Positions 35,449 to 46,747 of a stretch of 64,000 nt of DNA are shown here, piece after piece (the stretch's first letter is position 1; each line of letters begins with the position of its first letter). The notes below the pieces were generated by a model. It ran no database searches and was not told the DNA's origin. It was given only the letters and a program-made list of their open reading frames with translations. The DNA is from Cristatella mucedo (lineage: Eukaryota > Bryozoa > Phylactolaemata > Cristatellidae). Location: NCBI GenBank assembly GCA_009760855.2, contig WPIO01000005.1, forward strand, positions 12,440,001 to 12,504,000, written 5' to 3'. Made by a program: the position numbers and the translations under genes.

Positions 35449-38010
35449 CTGTATCTCCGTCTGTAACTCCACAAATCCACAAAGACTATGTGGATGCTAA
35501 GCAGGAGATTTTTATAGCGGGCTCGCAGCCTACGCTGTTTTCGGTACGCATTCGGTAGCCAACAGACTTCGTCTCACACAACAAAGAGAAAGTGGAAAGC
35601 ATAGCAGGGTCAGAAGAGCCGTTGAGGTAGTGAGTAACATGGAAGTAGCACCTCAGGACCTCTGAAAGGATGTACTATAGTCGGCAGCAGGAGAGTAGTT
35701 GTCGTTGCGCAAGAATCTTGGAAGCAATTTCCACAATCTAGGACCTGCAGAGCTAAAGCTTGTCACCAACGGTCTTTAATCAGAAGAATGGAACAGCTAA
35801 TGTATTGTCCATACAGGACCTGGGGGCACGAGGAGGCTGAAACTGGTGCAGCAGTTCAGCTAGGTACGAAGGAGCCAAGCAGTGGTGGACCTTGTGGGTC
35901 AGCGTAAGATCTTTGCTCTGTATCCGTCGATCAGCCGGCAACCATCCTAGCTCTTTTAGCAAAGTAGGTACATGGTCAAACCTCTGGGATTTTCAAACTA
36001 GCCTTGCAGCCATATTCACAGCCAGCTGCAGTGGCCTAGTTTCTTTTTTTGGTAGCCCAGCCAAAAGAGAATTACAATATTCAAGCCGAGACAGAACGCA
36101 GGAGCTAGTTAAATTTTTTGCAAGCCTCCGTTAAAGGCAGCTCATAATCTTAGATATAAATTGGACGTGATGGCATCGCTGTAAAGGCATCGTTCTGAAT
36201 GAAGCTTTTAAAATTGAGGCAGCTGTCGAAAACGACACCTAAATATTGAGCACGTGATGATGGTGGCACAACAGCATCACCTAATAGAAGAGCAAAGCCC
36301 TTTAATCCGGCCACACGCTTATGGTGTCCTATGAGCAGCAGTTCGGTTTTGTCGTCATTTAGTTTCAAGAAGTTTTTCGATATCCAGGATCGAATATCGG
36401 CAAGGCAAGCACTCGGTTTCTCAGTTACTGTAGCAGTTTCCGACGTTTTAAAACGACAAATACCGCTTAGTATCGTCAGCATAAAAGTGATATCCTATTC
36501 CACGGCCTTAAATCACTTTCCCAGAGGTAAGTATAAATAGAAACAGCAAGGGACCGAGGACGGACCCTTTAAGGACTCCAGTGGTGACTGGTCTGGTGGA
36601 TGAGACCTGACCCCCACACGACACGGATTGAGCACGATCAGACCAGTACGATTTGAACCATGCCAGTGCCTCGACTGCCAGACCGATCGTTGTTCTCAAT
36701 TGTTCAAGAAGGACATCGTGATCAACGGTGTCAACGGCAGCTGATAGATCTAGTAGCGCTAGGGCGGTGACGTTGCTGTCATCGTTGCTGCATAGGATGT
36801 CATCGTAACCAGGAGGAGAGCAGTTTCCGTGCCGCGTGGCCGCTTGAACCCGGATTGAAATCTTTCTGACATTTTATTCTTTTCAGAGTGTGCTACCAGC
36901 TGCTTGGCGACAATTTTTTCAAGAACATTTGACAAAAAATGTAGATGGGAAACTGAGCGATGGTTTTTAAGGACTTTTGCATCCAATTCAGGCTTTTTTA
37001 AGTATGGGTCTAACGATTACCGATTTGAAGGACTTAGGTGCGAACCCTTTTTCCAGACAAGCATTAACAATCTCAGTCATGGTTGGGCTACGTTTGTTCT
37101 TCCTGTGAAGACCACAGAGATGATGACATAGTGTCTTCAGGAGACGAGTTCTATTTACTAGACCTTGTTAAGGTAGCCGCATGGAATGCAGAAACCTCGG
37201 AAAAGTTTTAAGGAAGGTCACAGGTTAAGATTCCGCAATTACTTTAGTCGGGGGCTTTACACACACGAATGTGCACAATGTTTTCAGTAAAGAAGGCTGA
37301 AAACGTTTTGGCTGAGTCGCTAATATCTGGGGAGTCAGACCTCTCAGCATTGGCCAGTAAATTGTTTACCATCTTATAAATCTGGTTTGGGTCTGACTGA
37401 CAGGACTGCAGTTTTCGAGTGAAAAAAGAAGCCCTGACTTTTTAAAGTTTCCATGTGTAGACTCGAAGCAAGTTTTGAAATTACTTGATCTGCATCAGAC
37501 CCCGATTTCTTAAAATGACGTTCAAGCCTGAGCTTGACACGGTGCATCTTTTGAAGTTTTATGTAAATTGCAAGGAATCTCCACGACTCTGCACATGGAC
37601 AGAATGTACGGGAGCAAGTGCATGTTCACTGCATCAGTAGGGTTTCGAGGCTGTCGATCGAGTCTCGGTGCAGATCAAGAAGACTTACATCACGTACAGA
37701 TTTCAAAATATTTTCGATCAATGCTTTTTTAAGTTATATCGCTGGACAAATTCGACGTTACCCGGTTACGTACAACGGAGCAGTAACAGTAAACGAGACT
37801 TAAAAATGATCTAAGAGGGCAACGGGCACTCAAAAACCTCGGTACAGCATATGACCTTGGTGATCACGAGATCTAGGATGAGCTGAGTCACTGGTCCCAG
37901 CAGGCAAAGCTTTGTCTAATTGAAACCTCGACCACACAAGCAGGTATATAGCCTATGAGCATGTGCTTCAACCTTTGAGTAGGAGTCGGAGAGTCAGACC
38001 CGTGGTGGAA
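35449..38010 (-). mobile_element. LINE family B, 2.5-kb copy
   Basis: Minus strand. The 3' end (35449-35580) is the reverse complement of the family B end at 25340-25455. Upstream follow LLKELGWLP-like sequence (about 35960), NDDKTELLLIG (about 36350), TTGVLKGSVLGPLLF (about 36570), RT finger motifs near SEKNKMSERFQSGFK (36850-36900) and a more degraded N-terminal part to about 38 kb. Frameshifted and inactive. Confidence 0.82.
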
Positions 38011-38224
38011 AAAAATGAATCCGTCCTTCCATGACGTTTATCGAGGGAAACACAGGCCTTTATTACAAGAACCTACCAACATAAAACTTGCGGCATCTAG
38101 TGATGATAATTGTAAAAGCATTTTATAGCACTCTAAGATAACTTTTAATTTATAGGCACTCTACACATGCTGAAAAAGAAACTTGTCAGTCAATACATTT
38201 ATATATGTATTCGCTTTTTCTATG

Positions 38225-38625
38225 AACGACTGACTGGTATAAACCTCAAATCCTTTGGAGACCGTGCATTTAGTTCGTATGCTCCCAAAGCCTGGAACTC
38301 CCTCCCGACTTGCGTCACAGCATCCCCTGACTTGACCGCATTTAAAAAGAACTTGAAAGCACACCTATTTATGACAGCATTTAGTGGGTCCCTGTGATTC
38401 GTCCTTCACGTGCTTATGCATGCTGACAGTGTGCATGCTGCCACTAACCATATTTACATGCTGACCCTGTGCATGTCACCCCTAACCATGTTATTCATGT
38501 TGTTCGTTTTTCAAGCATGATATTACTCACCATTCAATTGCATTTCCCTTTGCAGCAAATGTAAAGTGCCTAGAAATAGATTGAGTTCTCTGAGGGCGCT
38601 TTATCAAGTACATTATTATTTTTTT
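38225..38625 (+). mobile_element. LINE family A 3' end
   Basis: Encodes INLKSFGDRAFSSYAPKAWN and LTAFKKNLKAHLFMTAFSG, then the untranslated 3' end and ATT tail. Nearly the same sequence recurs at 29690-29945. Confidence 0.8.
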
Positions 38626-38850
38626 ATAAGCGATGTAGATTAGAGCGGTTCAACCAAAGCAACTCTCTCACGTGGCAGAAAACGCCGAAGCCCTGTCCAA
38701 CTCTTCTTTGTAACTCAGCTTAAGCTACGTATAGGCAATATGCACCGTATACCATATTGCCTCTGAAAGCCAGATGAGAGTAGGCCTGTGGCGCATGGGG
38801 CTGTCTGCAAATCGCAGAGCTGGTCATGTTTACATCACCCCCTCCCCATC

Positions 38851-38869
38851 TCTCTCTCTCTCTCTCTCT

Positions 38870-38913
<44 letters not shown>

Positions 38914-38978
38914 TCTCTAGCACACACACACACACACACACGCACACACGCACGCACACACGCGCACACACACGCCCG
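38851..38978. repeat. CT then CA compound microsatellite
   Basis: Long CT run (to about 38918) followed by CACACA/CGCACA repeats. Apparent Ser/Leu- and Thr/His-repeat frames here are artefacts. Confidence 0.95.
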
Positions 38979-39119
38979 CACATGCACTCTGTCCCTTCCT
39001 TTCATACGTCCACGTACGTGTTTGGCCTACGTAAAAACGACACAGTCTTGTCAAAACACAATTTAGTGGTATATGTCATGTGCAATTCAGCCCACGATTG
39101 TACAGCTGTTACGCCTGTC

Positions 39120-39465
39120 GTCCTAATAGCTTGTCTGTCGTGAGCATCAGAGTTGCTACATCACACCACTTCTAGCCGACCTGCACTGGCTCCCCATCAA
39201 GTAATGCATCGACTTCGAGGTTTTTTCACTCACTTTTAGGTCTCTTCGTTCTCTTGCTCCACCCTACCTATCCGTGCTTCACCCCAGTAAGCTTAAACAT
39301 CTTTGGAGTTCTTGCCGTTAGTTCCTATGCTCCTAAAGTCTAGAACTCACTCCTGACTAATGTCCTGTCACACCCTGACTTGACTACATTTAAAAAGAAG
39401 CCACAAACGCACCTGTTCCCCACAGCATTTGCTGAGCCCTTTGAAATATTCGTTTGTGTGGTTAC
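39120..39465 (+). mobile_element. LINE family A fragment joined to family B
   Basis: Family A C-terminal coding remnant (CTTGTCTGTCGTGAGCATC, then a decayed KVWNSL-like part) running straight into family B sequence at about 39466. Confidence 0.65.
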
Positions 39466-39870
39466 GCGTGCGCCAAGGCTCCTTCGTATCTAGCTGTGCC
39501 GCACCAGTTTCAGCCTCCTCATGACCTCGGGTCCAATAAATTGGGCAATAAATTAGCTGCTCCTTTCTTTTGCTTAAAGACCTTTGGCAATTTACAATTT
39601 TGCTCTGACTGTGCTTGACTCTGGAACTCACTTTCACAATTCTTTGGCAGCGACATCTATTCTCTTTCTGCCGACCGTGGTGGCAAATCCTTTCCAGCCG
39701 TCATGAGCTGCCACTTCTAGGCTACTTACTACCTCAACTGCTCTACTGACTCAACTATGCTTCTCACTTTCTCGTTGCTGCGTGAGATTAAGTCTGTTGG
39801 CTACCGAATGCGTAAAACCCGCTTAGGCTTTGAGTGCGCTATAGAAAACTCTCATGATTAACATCGACAT
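39466..39870 (+). mobile_element. LINE family B 3' end
   Basis: From GCCAAGGCTCCTTCGTATCT to GAGTGCGCTATAGAAAACTC, parallel to 25010-25400; several indels. Confidence 0.72.
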
Positions 39871-39940
39871 ATTCTATGTGGCTTTGAGTATTTCCAAACG
39901 ATATCTGGGCACGATCGAATTTAGAAAACAATGCGTAAGT

Positions 39941-40125
39941 CAGTGGTTCTCGACCTTCCTAATGCCGCGACCCTTATTACAGTTCCTCGTGTTGTGGCAA
40001 TCCCGACCACAAAATTATTGTGTTCAAAATGTAGAAATGTGTATTCTCCGAAGGTCTTAGGCGACCCCTGTTTTAGGGTCGTTCGACCCTCAAATGGGTC
40101 GCGACCAACAGGTTGAGAACTCCTG
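39941..40125. mobile_element. hAT MITE resembling SPIN/URR elements (185 bp)
   Basis: Ends CAGTGGTTCTCGACC and, inverted, CAGGAGTTCTCAACC (12 of 15 match). Flanked by 8-bp target duplications GCGTAAGT (39933-39940) and GCGTACGT (40126-40133), as for hAT transposons. Interior includes CCTAATGCCGCGACCC, GGTCTTAGGCGACCCCTG and GGTCGCGACC, which I recognise from SPIN-derived non-autonomous elements (rodent URR-type). No coding capacity. Confidence 0.82.
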
Positions 40126-40555
40126 GCGTACGTAAAAGTAGGCAGACTCGACTTCGGCGAAAATGCGTCTCTAGTGAAATACCGTTTCAGAATGCTACAG
40201 AAGACTGCTGGTTAAGCCGATTCCGAGTACCACTAGCTCAGGCCCTTTGAACTTACTAGCGCCAGTATTCGGGTCCATTCTGATTAAGACTAACTTAACG
40301 GAGCGGAAGATTTGAACTCGTAAATTTTAAAACTGCAAACGATGTCTCCAGTTTTTCCCAAAATAAACTACACAGAAAATGCAAGAAATGTACACGCATG
40401 GCTAGATACCGGCATATAGATCTCTGTCAGCCATCGGTCGCCGTGCTTGCACTTCCTCTACGACAAATGCTACTTTGCCAGAGTGCTGCTTTTCCCGCTT
40501 AAGATAAGAGATCTGGAAGCTGAGGGAGCGCTCCAGGCAATATGCCGAGGAAAAA

Positions 40556-40700
40556 TAGAAATCATTTCTATAGCGCCCCAAGAGAATTTAATCTCTATTC
40601 AGGCGCTTCATTTACGCCTCGGTGTTCTAGCCCACGACCTCAGCCTGACCTTAGTCGGGACGAGCATCTTAACCGCTGGACCAAACCAGATCGGCTCCCT
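40556..40700 (-). mobile_element. SINE-A
   Basis: Reverse complement: TATAGCGCCCCAAGAGAATT, then CCCACGACCTCAGCC and GAGCATCTTAACCGCTGGAC. Confidence 0.75.
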
Positions 40701-41667
40701 CCTAGAAGCCCGATGGGCCCTCCGCGATGGACAGTTGGCTTCCGGGTAGGAGCTACCAGATTTAGCATGTCTAGAAGCGATTCGGGTTGCTTGCCTTTGG
40801 CGCGAGGCTTTATGGCATTTCCTTAAGGGGACGCCCACTTCATTTTTTGGACAAGGGCTGTATGAACATTGTGCCTTCATTTGCGTTGCGTTCAATTGCG
40901 AACTCATTATACATTTTTAAGTACTTTCGGGTAGGCTTGCAGATGGAGGTTATAACTTTTTTAAAGCGATGATAAGTTGAGGCGAGGCACTGAGGTAACT
41001 CTCGCACCTTCATGTGCGGAAATGCCACCAATGTCCTCCTTTAGTGCTCAGCCGCGGCTACCTGTGCACAATCGGTCGCTTCATACAAATTTGTACTACT
41101 GAGAACGGAAGGCAATAACAGCCCGTACTTCCTTAGCTAGAATAAGCAAGCTACGTCAATAAAAAATCTGGAACCCAAACACCTCCGATTAGGTATTTCA
41201 GGTAAATTAGGCGCATTGGTAAGGAAGCATGTATGATCTCAACCTGTCAAGCTGCGATGGTGGTAAAGTAGGCACGTGACCTTACGTTTATTGCGACTTC
41301 TGTCACGCCCATTCGATCTCTAAGGGTTGGCCCCCATAAAATTCCTCGATACTGACCTAGCAGGCCGTTGCTGAAGAAACGCAGGCTGCTGGTAAACTGA
41401 CCTCCAATATTGCTCTAAAGATGTGTGTTTCCATAGTTATGATTATTAAAGAACTAATTTATTTATCATAACCTTGTGTAGCTAAATGCTTATCACATAC
41501 AAGGCTTGCTAGCGCCTGGTTGATAATGGAAAATCTCGTTACTGAAAAGGGTCTCTTACGCCAGCAGATCCCCCAGAGCTGCTCTAGTGAACCAGTCAAG
41601 CTATCGAAGTTACCTATGGCTGCTTCGCTGCTGCTGCAGCAGAGTATAAGCTTCTGTTCTTGATTTC
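40701..41667. other. No feature recognised
   Basis: Unique-looking sequence between a SINE-A and the exon-like stretch at 41.7 kb; only short random frames. Confidence 0.4.
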
Positions 41668-41939
41668 TCCCCTTGCAGCGGCACGTGGCGTTACTTGCTC
41701 GCCCGCTACTGCTGCCTGCTGCTATCCTTCCAATTCGCCCTCAGCTGGCTCGACCAGCATTTTCTGACCGATTGTTCTTGCTTCTGCTCACCCTTGGAGT
41801 ACATGCCTGCGGCGGACGGTTGTCACCGAGAAGTGCGTCCCTGCATCCCTGGCAGCCCGTTCTATGAGGCTGCTGCTGACTCGGCGGCGGCAAAAACAGT
41901 GCTAAAGCTCCGCCGGTTGCCTCGGTCTGCTGATGGTAT
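41668..41939 (+). other. Unassigned exon-like open stretch
   Basis: A strong acceptor (TTTCTCCCCTTGCAG) precedes about 90 open codons to a CTGATG|GTATAA donor-like site. The product would begin GTWRYLLARYCCLLLSFQFA (a possible membrane helix), then a Cys-rich part (DCSCFC, GCHREVRPCIPGSP) and a basic end. No family recognised and no partner exons found. Could be one exon of a plus-strand gene, or chance in a locally GC-rich patch. Confidence 0.35.
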
Positions 41940-42239
41940 AATGGCCGGCGACCGGCAGTGGGCCTTCCACTTCCAGAGAGTCTGCTGATGTTTCGTGCCC
42001 GTCCCGTCTTGCTGTCTTCATCGCGACGGTGTAATAACCGACCGGCTTACTATTCGCTTGACTGGCAGTACTTGAATCCGCCTCGGCCAAGCTGCAATAC
42101 AGTTGGCAATCTATTTCTTCAGCGAAGAAGAGGCTTTCATTGAGCTTATGCTAGGCGCATTTACTGCCGAGATAACAGAGCGATATGGATCGGGCGACTT
42201 GGGTAGGTAGGTCAGTGTATCAGCCCCACAAACGAACTC

Positions 42240-42480
42240 CTAAATAAAAATACTTCACTGGCCTAGCAGTGTGCTGGGGATCGTTATCATGCTGCCAAAT
42301 ATAACGATTCCCCCCAAGTAGAGTGGGTGAGATTTAAAATCCATTTTGCCTGACCAACAGTAGCGTGAGTGAAGTCCTTGTTTGAAGAATCCGGTGTGAT
42401 GCTGATGCAGGGGAACACCCATTTGCCCGATCAGAAACCATGAGCGAAAATTTAAAGACATCGACGTACGGCTGAAGTGG
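42240..42480 (-). mobile_element. Tc1-like transposase scrap
   Basis: Minus strand near 42300 reads WQHDNDPQHTARPVK, matching the second catalytic Asp motif (QQDNDPKHT) of Tc1 elements. Nothing else of the element is intact. Confidence 0.6.
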
Positions 42481-42569
42481 GTCTACAGCCTACCAGTAGC
42501 AGAGCTCGTAGTTCAATACAGTTAACTACTAGCCAGTTCATGCAAAAGTAGCTACCAAATCGAACCGCT

Positions 42570-43145
42570 GCTGTCTGAGCTCCACTGGCTCCCTTATAAA
42601 CATTTAATCGACTTAAGGGACTTCCTTTTCCGTGAAGGTCGTTTGATTCGCTTGCATCAGCCCGCCTATGAGAACTCGTCACTCCTCAACTGTGCTCTCG
42701 AACCACGAGCTCCTCGGCTTTCAGCTGTGTCGCCATTCTTCCTGCAAATTGAAATCTTTCGGTGATCGTTAGTTCGTATGCACTGAAAGTCTTGAAATCG
42801 CTCCTGGATTATGTCACAACTTGCATTGACTTTCCATCCTTAAAGACTCGGCTCAAGGCGCACCTGTTCGGCTCAGCTTTTCCTAAGGCCAAATGAACTT
42901 TTTGTTTTTCCGCTTTGTGTTGTTCGTGTGTGCGAGCTTCCGTATATGTCATTGCCCAGTGATTCTAATAGCTAGCAGTCCTGAGAGCATCCCTTCTTGT
43001 CTCGCTTTAGCATCTTTGTCTAAGCATGATGCCTTCCTTGCTTGTTACTAACTTCGAGTTATTGCTTCTCTTGGAGTGAGTCATGAAGTGTCTGGATAAA
43101 GATTCAGTTCTCTTAGGTTATTTACAAAACGCATTTTATTATTAT
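42570..43145 (+). mobile_element. LINE family A-like 3' part (divergent)
   Basis: Reads LLSELHWLPYKHLIDLRD, later LKTRLKAHLF-like sequence, and a 3' end TCAGTTCTCTTAGG to an ATT tail at 43130-43146. More diverged than the other copies, perhaps a third subfamily. Confidence 0.6.
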
Positions 43146-43146
43146 T

Positions 43147-44725
43147 TGCGTTCGTGTTGTAAGACAAAAAGAAGTTGCATTACATTTGACTGTACCTATG
43201 TATGATGTGGACAGATATGCAGGCACTGACCTTCAGCCTCTCTAACCCGCGAGGAGATCTTCAAAGGGCTATTCTATTTGCGGATAGCTTTATGTGAACC
43301 ATTGACATCCATCTTACATACTTTAGGCTAATGAAGAACTACGATTTGCTTTAAGATCTTCAGAGGCTTTTCAAGATACTTTTTAATATATTCAGAAGCT
43401 AACGGTGATTAAGAAAAAGCCTTGGTTTGCGGTGGAAAGAAATTTCTTATTCTACTGAGAGGTGCACGGGAATTGTCAGATGAGAATCAAGGATAAGAGC
43501 TTTTCCGGTTATCTTATTTTATCGACGTTCTTGACAGACGCAAAACGGTAGCTAAATGGTATAAATCTGTATGCTTACAGGGGCGTGCGTATACAGTATG
43601 CTTTATGATCAGCTATTCTCATACAAAATAGCTAACTCTACAACTGGTCAAAGCTGGCCTAAGCAAGAGGCATCGCGAAGGAACTAAACTTCCTTGCCTA
43701 AACCTTCCCTTTACAAAATTCTATTTTTGTAGTGGAATCTAGTGAGTTTACGATTAACCTCATATATTTAGCGGAGCTGGTTTGGTCAAGCGGTTAAGGT
43801 GCTCGCCCCGACCAAGGTCTGACTGAGGTCGTTGGCTCGAGCCCCGAGGCATACGTGAAGCGCCTGAATGGCGATTAATTTCTCTTGGGGCGCCATATAT
43901 AAATGAATTATATATATATATATATATTTCTGCTGCTAACAGATCGGAAATGGTTGACTGCCAGCAGTCCTCTGCACTCTTTAATATTTACAGGAAACTA
44001 CGTAAGATGCTAAACACTACTAATATTCTAACAGGTTGAGCGTGCGCAGCCTTTCTTCTCCCTCCACAAAAATTTTTTTAAGAGCGTGGATAAATGGCAG
44101 GCGTCCGCTCTGAAGTGCATAAATTTTGCCTGAGTACGCGAGAGTCTAATAGGGCTCACTTTGTTTAACCTGATCACATTCTCATCTCAAACTGAGATGG
44201 CGCTCTTTAAAGGTTTATATAAAATTTTATGTACAGCACATATCTGAAAATAACTGCTGAGATTTTCGAATTGTGCTAATCCACTAAAACTTGCGATACT
44301 TACAAAAAGCGCATTAGTCGTTTGGTGAGGCGGTTAATGTAATCAAAGTTGCCACAATGTTGCTATTGTATAAGTAGACTAGAATAGATACTCGATAGCT
44401 TTCATCAACTTTTTGCCCCTGGTCTAATGAGAGAGTTCTAGTAAACACGCATTTTTTCTACCGTAGCTGTTTTAACATGCACCTTGGAATCCGCCGTTTT
44501 AGGCAGAATTCAATGCGGATTTGCTTGGATTGGCTGGATTCAAGCAAGAAGATGTGAACAATGACAATTATACGAGATAACTTAATTTAAATTTGTGTAA
44601 ATGGTGCCTTCTCAAGACCTAATATTTTGATTGTTTGCCTGGAAGTCATTTCTTCATTCGTGTTCTGAATTGTCCGCTTTGTTTGGCCTTTTTTGTACCC
44701 ACCTCAGCATGGCATCGCGCATTGT
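43147..44725. other. Mostly unique AT-rich spacer
   Basis: Contains one SINE-A (43771-43926); otherwise no coding or repeat signal I can name. Confidence 0.4.
43771..43926 (+). mobile_element. SINE-A
   Basis: GCGGAGCTGGTTTGGTCAAG, then GCTCGAGCCCCGAGGC and a tail running into a short TA repeat. Confidence 0.78.
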
Positions 44726-44941
44726 CATCTTCAGGCAGAGCTGGGTCACCTCTTCTCTTCCGGTCGGTACTGCAGCAAACACTTTAGCCTTGTTCAACTT
44801 TATTCTTCGCTGTTTATGAAACTGCTGCCTATTACGATATGTAGGGCTCATATCAAATAGCATTCGAATTAATGACATATTGAGACCTTGAGTCGGGTGA
44901 ATCACGTGCCCTTTACCAAAATGCCTCGTCACTAGCTGACC
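44726..44941 (-). other. Unassigned exon-like open stretch
   Basis: Open from a GGTCAG acceptor-like site to a CTGAG|GTGGGT donor-like site. Encodes a basic, non-repetitive product including LNMSLIRMLFDMSPTYRNRQ and KVFAAVPTGREEVTQLCLK. It overlaps the first bases of an opposite-strand LINE-A fragment. No family recognised. Confidence 0.3.
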
Positions 44942-45960
44942 ATATTGGATCCAGAGTAAACTCGGCCTACTTTAACCTACGCAAAATTACACAAATTTTG
45001 GCTTGCTTGGATAAGGACGTCTAAGCCACGCTGTTTCGTGCACTCGTGACATCCCGACTAGATTTCTGTAACTCACTACTACTAGGAGCTTCTCTATGTG
45101 CAATAATACGCTTCCGGTTGGTGCATAATTCAGCAGCTAGGCTTATCTGCCGCAAAAGCTTCACCAGTCACATTGTATCACTGCTCAACAGCCTGCACAG
45201 CAAAAATATACTTCGTTCGCATGGCACTCTAAGAGACCTCAATCTCAATACGCGGGTTTTACGTAGAGTATCTGCTGCAGGGCTCGAGCCTACGACCTAG
45301 TCGTTATAGCTGAGCACCTCACCCCTGGGCCAAACCAGAGTGCAGACTGCCTGTCAAGCAGCGTATTGACCTCTCATTATTCCGTTCTTCACCTTTAGGT
45401 CTCTCAATTCTCTTGCTCCGGGTTAGCTAGCTGAGTGAGTTTCACTTCAGGCTTACCACGGCACCAACCGATCGCCTGACTCCAACTAGTTACTGGTGCT
45501 CCCAACTAACTTCAAATCTTTCGGAGCCCTGTGGTATTATTCAAAAAGAAGCAGCAACCAGTTTGCTTCAAACTGCCTTCACTGTGCTTGATTACATTGT
45601 CTTTTTATGAGGTTTCGAGTCACGAAACTGCGCGCGTCATGACTAAGGGCTACAGTGAAATACTTTTTATAGTTCCGCAGTCCACCTGTTTTTCCAGTAG
45701 GCTTTGTTTGCATTTGCACGATTGACTGAATGTTAGTAACCAAGGGATTCTGCTAACCGTCGGTCGTGAATCTTCGGCGTGCTTTTGCATGCTTGTCTTA
45801 CCCCTAACCATGTTATTCATTTTGTTTGTTTTTCAAGCATGATTTTACTTACTATTCTATTGCGTATCACTTTGCAGCAAATGTAAAGCGCCTAGAAAGA
45901 GATTAAGTTCTCTGAGGGCGCTTTATCAAGTGCAATATTATTATATTATTATTATTACCT
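44915..45960 (+). mobile_element. LINE family A fragment with nested SINE
   Basis: SLADHIGSRVNSAYFNLRKI, LDKDV, SRLDFCNSLLLG and VHNSAARLICRKS, then an antisense SINE-A (about 45205-45350), then PVKQRIDLSLF and a full family A 3' end with ATT tail at 45935-45958. Confidence 0.75.
45205..45350 (-). mobile_element. SINE-A nested in LINE-A
   Basis: GGGCTCGAGCCTACGACCTA and GCTGAGCACCTCACCCCTGG, reverse strand, splitting LINE-A between LLNSLH and LPVKQRID. Confidence 0.62.
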
Positions 45961-46642
45961 GGATAATTGTGTGCTTTTGCGAGCTTTCCTAAGCAGGATA
46001 CCTTGCTTTTGATCTACTATTGGTTATAACTTATGTTGCAGCAGTTTAAAGAGCCTGAATGGAGAATAGGGTCTTTGGGGTGCTATTTTAAAGAATTGCA
46101 GACTTACTATCATATTTATTATTATGTTTTTTTTCAAGATAATTCCTGTTTTACTAAAAGACGCTTCTTTGTGAGGTCAAAGATATTGTGTCGCGGTAAT
46201 TCAAGTTTGGTTATTAATAAATGTGTGTAAAATGCTAAGCTTTTACAATAATTCAAACCCGAGACGATATATTCAATTTGTCCCCAGGCTTGACGCGCGA
46301 GTCGAAGCGCAGGTGGGAGCCTCTTTGCATCATTTATTGGTACCAAGCAGCGGCCACATTCGAAATTTACGTAATCAAGGTTATATCTCCATTTTGAGTA
46401 CGGTAATTTTTTGTGATCGTGACGATCCTTGTTTTTTTATTCCAATAAATAATAAACTGCGCTACGCTTGAACTGATCTGCCTCTCGCCGTAGCGCAGCT
46501 TGGACAAATGACGAGCAGGAAATATCCTGTTAGTCCGCTATTCTTTCGATGGCAACAAGTTAAAGTTTCCTAGTATCCTGTTGATCTGAATGGAATTCGG
46601 CACGACTTTTCTTCCTCTACTCGGTACATGTACTTCGTGATG
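45961..46642. other. Region downstream of LIM-HD copy B
   Basis: Likely 3' UTR of copy B nearest 46642. A SINE-tail-like scrap lies at about 46045-46095. No homeobox-linked exon seen. Confidence 0.4.
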
Positions 46643-46747
46643 TCATCGTGACGTAGCAGCCTCGCCAGTATCTTTGCAGCCACTTACGCCGGTGACCGCG
46701 GTCTTCGTTTCGCGCCTCAATTTCGTTCTTCTGTTTTGGAACCATAC
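46643..46747 (-). CDS. LIM-HD copy B exon 4 (recognition helix, short tail)
   Basis: Too short for routine detection. After a TTTTGAAG acceptor it reads VWFQNRRTKLRRETKT plus 18 residues to a TGA. A perfect GTAAGT donor-like site lies inside it at 46687-46682, so an alternative longer isoform is possible. Confidence 0.85.
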   Translation of the reverse strand, partial: VWFQNRRTKLRRETKTAVTGVSGCKDTGEAATSR

